A stretch of DNA of 64,000 nucleotides, taken from the NCBI GenBank assembly GCA_039814715.1, contig JBCCAR010000003.1:62001-126000 (forward strand). The letters run 5' to 3'. The notes beneath the pieces are model-generated. The model had not been told where the DNA came from. It worked only from the letters and a program-made list of their open reading frames with translations, and did no database searches. Made by a program: the position numbers and the translations under genes. This stretch comes from CAKZYD01 sp039814715 (lineage in GTDB: Bacteria > Pseudomonadota > Alphaproteobacteria > Sphingomonadales > CAKZYD01). This document shows positions 61,501 through 64,000 of this stretch, piece by piece. How positions within the stretch are numbered: the stretch's first letter is position 1; every line of letters starts with the position of its first letter.

Positions 61501-64000
61501 CTTTGACGATACCCTCACTGGCGCCTTACAAGGCGAGCGTTTGGAAGGCCGTGACGGCAATGATTTGTTGTCAGGTGACTTTGGCACGGACACCCTGCTT
61601 GGCGGCGATGGGGATGATATTCTTCGTGGCGGTTTAGGCGGTGATACGCTTGATGGCGGCAACGACTTCGATATCGCAGATTATTCTCTCGCTGGCGGTT
61701 CGGTTACTGTTTCTCTTGATGGGTCGCTTGGCACGCAGGGTGATGCGTTAAATGATACCTTAACCGACATTGAGCGTTTGGTTGGCTCCAGCAACAACGA
61801 CACACTTTCCGGTTCTAATGCCGCCGACGAAATTTGGGGCGGCGACGGCGAAGACACTATTACCGGCGGACTGCTTGGCGATGATCTGCGCGGCGATGGC
61901 GGTAATGACACAATTGATGGCGAAGAAGGCGCTGATAGCATTGATGGCGGCACCGGCGATGACATCATCTTAGCCAGTGAAGATGGCGACACCATCGACG
62001 GCGGTGACGATTTCGATACCGTCGACTATAGCGCGTCTACGCTTGGCGTCACAGCATATCTGGATGGTACGCTTGGGGTCGGCGGCTTAGGGCTAAATGA
62101 CACGCTCAGCAACGTCGAGCGCCTGATTGGTACGAGCGAAACCGATACCTTCTTTGGCGATACGACCGACGATACCCTTGAAGGCCGCGGCGGCGATGAT
62201 GTGCTGAACGGCGGCGCAGGCGCGGATACCATTTTGGGCGGTGCCGGCGCCGATCAAATCGATGCCGGTGATAACGATGACAGCATCGATGGCGGTACTG
62301 GAAACGACATCATTACTGCAAGTGCAGGCGCGGATAACATTGATGGCGGCGATGATGACGACACTTTGACTTACGCCGCCAGTGCGATTGGTATCGACAT
62401 TGGTCTTGATGGATCAGCCGGCTCAGGCGGCTTGGCCCAAGGGGACCGTATCTTTGGTATTGAAACGCTGATTGCGACAACTGGCGACGACATCGTACGC
62501 GGCATTTCCACCAATGAAACCATTCAGGGCGGCACCGGGAATGACACGCTGCGCGGCGGCGGCGGCGATGATCTCCTTGAGGGCGAAGTCGGCGATGATA
62601 TTCTAGAAGGCGGAAGCGGGGCTGATACCCTTGATGGCGGCGCCGGCGGCTTTGATATTGCCGATTATGCCAACTCCTCCATCGGCGTTGACGCCCGCCT
62701 TGATGGGACAGCAGGAACGCTTGGCGATGCAACCGGTGATACGCTCATAGATATTGAAGCGCTGTCAGGGTCTGCCCTCGATGATTTGCTCATCGGCGGC
62801 ACTGCAAATGACGAACTACGCGGCGTCGATGGCAATGATGAGCTGCGTGGTTTTGACGGCGATGACCGTTTGATTGGCGGCGGCAATAACGATCTGCTGA
62901 TTGGCGGCGCTGGGAATGATTTCTATGATGGCGGCGCTGATTTTGACACTGTGGACTTCTCTGGTGAAACTGATGCTGTGGTGGCCGATCTCTCTTTGAG
63001 CACAATCACGATCGGCTCGGGTTTAGGTCAGCAGGATGAGACCATTCAGAATGTTGAACGCTTGATCGGTACTGCTGAGAATGACACTTTCACCGGCAAT
63101 ATCTTTGCTGAAACCTTAGAAGGCCGTGATGGCGATGATACGCTTAACGGTGCGTCCAGCGACGATATCTTAATAGGCGGCATTGGCAACGACACGCTCA
63201 ATGGCGGCTCTGGTGAAGATACGATCGATGGCGGCGAAGGCGACGACATCATTGATGCAGGCAGCGATGCCGATACAATTAACGCTGGAACCGGCAACGA
63301 TCTGATCATTTCTTCTAATGACGCTGATGCGATCGACGGCGGCGATGACTATGATACTGTTGACTATAGCAACTCGATTGCAGGCGTTACCGTCTTCTTA
63401 GACGGCACGGCTGGTGAACGCGCGAATGCTATCGGCGATACGCTCAGCAATATTGAATACGTCATTGGGTCTGGTAGTGACGACATTCTCACAGGTCATA
63501 GTGAAAATGAGCGCCTAGACGGCGGCAATGACGATGACATCCTAGACGGTGCCGGGGGCGATGACATCCTGAACGGCGGCAGCGGTGATGATCAGTTCAT
63601 TGCCAGCTTGGGCGCCGATATCATGGACGGCGGAAGCAACAGCTCCGTCAATACCGGTTTCCCAAATGGCGGCCTATCAACGCGCGATGTCGTGGATTAC
63701 TCCGCAGCCACGGGTGAAATTGAAGCCTATCTCGACGGGACAGTCGGCGTCGGTTTTGAAGCTGCAGGCGATACAGCTGTCAATATTGAGTCGATCATTG
63801 GCGGTGATTTTGATGACATTCTAGGCGGCAACGCCAGTGCCAACACGTTCCGCGCTGGTGATGGCGACGACACCATTACTGGTGAAGATGGAAATGATAT
63901 TGTTTACGCTGATGAAGGCGCTGATGATTTCGATGGCGGAACCGGCGACGACGCGATCAACTACACTTCGGGCACCGAGGGCATCACCATCTTCACTGAT
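49553..64000 (+). CDS. Giant RTX adhesin, partial at right edge
   Basis: Open frame from the ATG at 49553 to the window end, 4816 codons without a stop. Residues 1-440 are non-repetitive: a short polar leader, a beta-rich part (GGQLVFDFPYESVELEFIDVDVLFKFPDGSQVLVPGLGLLAL), an acidic low-complexity stretch (about residues 120-210) and further beta-rich sequence. From about residue 441 RTX nonapeptides (GGxGxDxUx, e.g. GAGDDLIVAGAGQDD) begin, and 46 modules follow. Each starts with a DYSxS...VTVxLDG...GGDAxGDxLxxIExVxGSxxxDxL cassette and ends in tandem nonapeptides. I saw no cysteine in my translation of the repeats. Such proteins bind Ca2+ outside the cell and leave by type I secretion; the C-terminal secretion signal is outside the window. 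Surface attachment is inferred. The family includes LapA-like adhesins. Confidence 0.92.
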   Translation, partial: MAIRSIVSVANGSSMAEEQTAGSPPSEENVQTDQNVAPLAVAEVAAGGQLVFDFPYESVELEFIDVDVLFKFPDGSQVLVPGLGLLALSDNPPTIVFAGFPIPADQLLTRVGEFTDIPEATPPLFSSEETLDPVEETDDSAEQAEFLTAAEQQAPGGILSETIEEAAAQKAVEESEADSDAEEQSRIIEKISNESASAAAAPMDPASSPDPTEEVGSSIAELTPSITIELFGVTGQTTEVVDGRTILRGAAAATGADEDPAFGAQVEREQITGSSASETIIADSEVLAPEGFTTRILRVVADIPQSGVEVTKITVPTLPDGFSVINGELTDAGWVIDLDDPLANADFDVAAVNIGSTAVGFDIQLQYAIPEDGVTQTESGFLNEFFVPIAFTLSSESAQSVSVASVQARMAVNPAASEEDVYLVDEQSGEAITVLFDVPPGNIIDAGAGDDLIVAGAGQDDIDGGTGEDLVSYETSDESVEVNLENGAGTGGYAEGDNFTGIEGAIGSRFDDVLRGGAGDERFSGRGGEDELIGGAGVDIADYRISAEAITLSTDGSLGAGGDALGDTLTQIEGIDATDFNDVLTGSGANEILRGFAGDDTIVGLGGADVLDGGEGYDITDYSASSAAVTVFLDGRTGSGGDAAGDVLSGFEELRGSAFDDNLTGDAADNFLVGGLGADTIDGAGGIDTVDFSASEEAVTVFMDGRVGSGGKAEGDVITNVERLFGSDFDDTLIGGDGEDSIFGGLGDDVISGGAAGDMLYGGEGFDAVSYEFSSAAVNVSLDGTSTGGDAQGDLFFDVEALFGSNFSDTLSGTAGNDQLSGLGGDDILIGGEGGDILTGGAGFDAADYSNSRTGVTVYLDGTISEGGEADGDTLTEIEQVIGSRRADIINGSDSDDLLEGRDGDDILEGASGADTLEGGDGLDTARYASSDVGVLVDLLGNAGTGGHAQGDRLQDIENLTGSGFADQLTGSAGNNALDGLGGDDILEGLAGADTLRGGDGVDTVTYAASFEGVTIDLFTSTGFGGHAEGDLIFQIENVIGTQAADRITGNAEVNQLDGAGGDDVLVGGIGADVLLGGTGIDTASYINALAGVTASLALDGGTVGDAQGDTYSSIENLEGSNLADTLIGDDDDNALSGLAGDDTLIGGAGADTITGGGGFDTVDFSTETANLIIRLNGDASIGGEATGDRFFEIEQVISGSGDDQLTGSTANESLLGGDGNDILVGGAGADLLDGGAGIDSVTYAASATSVILNLDGSPSLGGDADGDTIINLEIVTASEFNDQVFGAAASETIFGGAGNDDIYSGLGADILDGGLGFDTANYSLSGAAVTASLGGGPGFGGDAQGDTLTGFERLFGSAFGDTLIGGDSDDTLEGGAGDDVLAGFGGADNLVGGAGQDIADYSASGSAVFVRLDGSLSSGGDAAGDTLNSIEGAIGSVFNDNIVGSINDEIIRGGAGDDTLDGGLGADEIIGGAGIDTLDYRGSSAAISIRLDGSLSTGGFAEGDQVSEVEIVFGSSFGDTIVGETAAETLDGGLGDDILTGAGGDDILRGATGEDTLEGGQGADLLEGDEGDDTLSGGVGADVLDGGGGLDTVTYITSGQGVTVALDGSAGAGGDAQGDTYIQIERVIGSDFADSLSGSSDNDVLEGGASNDTLAGLIGADTLRGDDGDDILIGGLGADTLDGGAGIDLADYSGSAAGIIVSTTGAPGGGGDAAGDSLISIETVLGSTFADVISGSTADELLRGNDGDDVLAGGAGADDLRGDSGFDTVDYTASNAAVVVDMFNDTATGGHAAGDVFDSIEAVTGSSFDDVLSADTGAGATLDGGDGDDDLRGRDAEDTLRGGDDNDILQGFGGADDLDGGDGFDTATYANSAFAVRAFLDGTTGADGDAAGDRLTSIERLVGSNLDDTLTGGTSDDTLEGGQGADLLLGGQGVDTLLGGQGDDQLNGGQGGDTIDGGAGVDLLDYSGSTLGVTVNLDGSVSTGGDAQGDIVTNVEQVLGSSVDDVLTGTAADDLLDGGFGNDQLNGEGGVDTLLGGQGDDVLDGGLGGDILDGGAGFDRISYAQSTQAVQVVLDGTVSTGGQAQGDQISDVELIIGSDFDDVMTGVANDEVFEGGDGDDLLIGNAGTDTLRGQDGNDTLIGGEDGDTLEGGAGIDTADYSASTAAVTIDLNGTLVAGGDANGDTLSSIERLIGTSADDILRGINVDETLIGNDGRDTLEGRGGADVLQGGENNDTLIGGTGADTLDGGAGLDTVTYADAAGSVTVFLDGSLGAGDEALGDTLTAIEILIGSDFDDVLTGFNAAEQLEGGDGDDVLSGGDEDDDLRGGIGQDTLIGGRGADAIDGGDGIDTVDYTGAEGGVIARLDGVAGSNFEAQGDLITNAERLLGSAFDDELVGSGQNDQLEGNAGADLLRGASGDDALFGGLGADTLEGSIGNDTLDGGANDDILRGGANGDVLRGDAGFDTADYSDSASRIIVSLDGSAGLGGDAQGDTLFDIERVIGTFDDDEITGIGGNETLEGGLGNDDLEGAGGDDILLGGGGDDNLSGGAGADALDGGDDIDTADYSGSSVGIQLTLDGVTVGQGGDAQGDTLINIERLFGSDFDDVLTGFSLNEILEGGDGDDIISSLGGTDTIRGGDGNDTLRGGADADIIDGGADFDTVLYDTSDAGVTVNLNGVAGINGHAQGDVLSLVERVVGSDFADTLNGFNAADVLEGGAEDDVISGGAGNDTLRGDAGDDQIDGGDNDDTIDGGTGDDTITGSDGTDAIDGGDDFDTIDYSTQTTNLFIYLDGTANAGGDATGDTLSNIEQVFGGLLNDTIIGTAEDEVLEGRAGMDRLEGRGGDDILRGGSEQDTLIGGAGADTLVGGGDTDTADYSGAGGGVTVRTDGMAGTGSDAEGDTLETIEVVIGSDFADTLIGNDTFATTLEGGDLNDVLTGGALSDTLRGQDGDDTLIGLAGSDTLEGGMGFDTVDYSASSAPVTVSLDGSLGAGGDAIGDSLSSIERVIGSTRDDIITGFNQNETLEGGDGDDTLTGDIGDDILLGEAGDDILTGGVGADTLDGGDDFDTVDYSASDAGVTIVLDGTTLGVGGHALNDAISNVERVIGSDDADVITGVGNDETFEGGTGADTLTGAGGDDTLLGGTGADVLTGGAGADVITGGGDIDRVIYSGSALGVTVFLDGTASTGGDAQGDIVTQVEEFVGSAQGDTVTGTNIGELFLGGAGADTIIAGGGVDDLRGEAGDDILRSGLGADTLDGGDDFDTADYSFSITAVTAYLDGTAGVNGDADGDTLTDIERLLGTALDDALFGAGTNDTLEGNSGQDTLTGNAGDDTLIGGGADDVLIGGAGNDDLQGGFGEDTADYSSSVLGVVLDLGANSGTAGDADGDTFDSIEIVVGSDEADDITGSDNPDTLFGGDGGDTLRGGEEDDDLFGDDGNDILIGGLGADGLNGGIGDDTADYSGSGVGVTVFLDGSAGLGGEATGDRLNSIEVVIGSASTDFIYGTNASETLQGGASGDTLSGGLGDDTLLGEAGDDMIVGGGGGDTIDGGDDFDTVDYSGSTLGVTIVLDGTTLGTGGTAANDTVVNVERLIGTSVNDDFTGVGADETLEGRAGSDTLRGGGGDDQLLGGTENDTLIGGAGADILTGGDGVDTADYSASSADLTVYLDGTAGAGGDALGDTLFTVETLLSGTGNDMLFGSIVAETFEGSDGDDTITARGGNDTLRGQAGDDILIGGEDADVIDGGGDTDIADYSASNAGVTLNLDATISTGGHATGDQLIDIEHVIGSAFQDTFNGTAAAETFEGRGDNDSINAGAGIDVLIGGLGDDILRGGADADQLDGTSGNDTATYSDAGDSVTVYTDGTAGVGDDAQGDTLQNIDIVIGSDFADTLIGHAGSQTLQGGSQNDDLRGGEGDDILEGQGDNDTLDGGGGADILRGGDGIDIGDYTNALDDVTVFLDGTAGVGDIADGDTLFTIETLYGSAFDDTLTGALQGERLEGRDGNDLLSGDFGTDTLLGGDGDDILRGGLGGDTLDGGNDFDIADYSLAGGSVTVSLDGSLGTQGDALNDTLTDIERLVGSSNNDTLSGSNAADEIWGGDGEDTITGGLLGDDLRGDGGNDTIDGEEGADSIDGGTGDDIILASEDGDTIDGGDDFDTVDYSASTLGVTAYLDGTLGVGGLGLNDTLSNVERLIGTSETDTFFGDTTDDTLEGRGGDDVLNGGAGADTILGGAGADQIDAGDNDDSIDGGTGNDIITASAGADNIDGGDDDDTLTYAASAIGIDIGLDGSAGSGGLAQGDRIFGIETLIATTGDDIVRGISTNETIQGGTGNDTLRGGGGDDLLEGEVGDDILEGGSGADTLDGGAGGFDIADYANSSIGVDARLDGTAGTLGDATGDTLIDIEALSGSALDDLLIGGTANDELRGVDGNDELRGFDGDDRLIGGGNNDLLIGGAGNDFYDGGADFDTVDFSGETDAVVADLSLSTITIGSGLGQQDETIQNVERLIGTAENDTFTGNIFAETLEGRDGDDTLNGASSDDILIGGIGNDTLNGGSGEDTIDGGEGDDIIDAGSDADTINAGTGNDLIISSNDADAIDGGDDYDTVDYSNSIAGVTVFLDGTAGERANAIGDTLSNIEYVIGSGSDDILTGHSENERLDGGNDDDILDGAGGDDILNGGSGDDQFIASLGADIMDGGSNSSVNTGFPNGGLSTRDVVDYSAATGEIEAYLDGTVGVGFEAAGDTAVNIESIIGGDFDDILGGNASANTFRAGDGDDTITGEDGNDIVYADEGADDFDGGTGDDAINYTSGTEGITIFTD
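50966..64000 (+). repeat. 46-module RTX repeat array with quantised module lengths
   Basis: Starts of the D-Y-S anchor codon of each module, read by eye in frame: 50966, 51176, 51413, 51623, 51860, 52094, then every 237 bases to 53990, then 54335, 54626, 54863, 55157, 55448, 55739, 56030, 56321, 56612, 56957, 57248, 57542, 57887, 58178, 58472, 58763, 59057, 59348, 59639, 59930, 60221, 60515, 60806, 61097, 61388, 61679, 62024, 62369, 62663, 62954, 63362, 63695, 63959. Spacings are 70, 79, 97 or 115 residues with a tolerance of one, apart from 136, 111 and 88 at the end. The modules differ clearly in sequence, so this is not a recent exact duplication. Confidence 0.85.

Noticed and set aside
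50030..63309. Many open frames of 60-190 codons on the minus strand opposite the adhesin.
   Set aside because: They are Ser/Pro-rich mirror images of the repeated GGxGxD codons, recur with the module period and have no start signals; they are side effects of the repeat.
50966..64000. Regularly spaced repeats that could be mistaken for a CRISPR or satellite array.
   Set aside because: The period is 210-408 bases, all multiples of three, within one open frame with diverged copies; there are no short identical repeats with unique spacers.

Overview
The window reads as chromosome of a stalked/dimorphic-type alphaproteobacterium, most like the Caulobacterales/Maricaulales (Hyphomonadaceae and relatives). 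The evidence is the set of lineage-typical genes: CtrA, the CtrA inhibitor SciP (DUF1153), FlbD, MipZ, DUF1489 and a ClpS-ClpA pair. The genus cannot be fixed from the sequence. No rRNA, tRNA, CRISPR array, insertion sequence or phage gene was seen.

Layout. (1) 1-7.5 kb: a solute uptake and metabolism locus. On the minus strand, two VOC (glyoxalase-fold) proteins, one of them exported, lead into a complete TRAP transporter (DctP-DctQ-DctM; DctM runs off the left edge). All four junctions are 4-base NTGA overlaps. Divergently come an N-carbamoylsarcosine-amidase-like hydrolase, an aldehyde dehydrogenase and an exported DUF1330 protein. (2) 7.6-12.6 kb: MgtE, a response regulator, DUF1489, MipZ, a VWA protein and a membrane J-domain protein. 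(3) 12.7-16.4 kb: galU, ugd and a phosphomannomutase/phosphoglucomutase, making sugar-nucleotide precursors for surface polysaccharide. (4) 16.4-24.2 kb: a phasin with PhaR-like operators, clpS-clpA, a MutT-type Nudix hydrolase, a lipoprotein resembling S9 peptidases but lacking the catalytic triad, and mmsA. (5) 24.5-43.5 kb: a cell-cycle and flagellar island. It holds ctrA; divergent fliI-fliJ; a long minus-strand operon fliF-fliG-fliH-fliN-motA-flbD-flhA-flhF-flhG plus a FliK-like gene; sciP; and a fliK-flgD-flgE hook operon behind a sigma-54 promoter. (6) 43.7-46.5 kb: mnmA, a thioredoxin-fold/2OG-oxygenase fusion and a small exported protein. (7) 46.6-64 kb: a TolC-family type I secretion outer-membrane protein with a very long N-terminal extension, divergent from a giant RTX adhesin that is still open at the right edge (at least 4816 residues).

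The most unusual object is this adhesin. From about 50.97 kb to the end it is built of about 46 modules, each a DYS-x-S...LDG...GGDAxGD...IExVxGS cassette followed by RTX nonapeptides. Module lengths read from the sequence fall almost entirely on 70, 79, 88, 97 or 115 residues (within one residue), that is 61+9n. They occur in blocks: eight consecutive modules of exactly 79 residues, then mostly 97, with 115 and longer near the end. The steps match half or whole turns of an RTX beta-roll. Together with the long TolC-like partner this suggests a length-tuned surface adhesin system.

Regulation ties region 5 together: CtrA (master regulator), SciP (its inhibitor) and FlbD (sigma-54 activator) all sit among the flagellar genes they would be expected to control.
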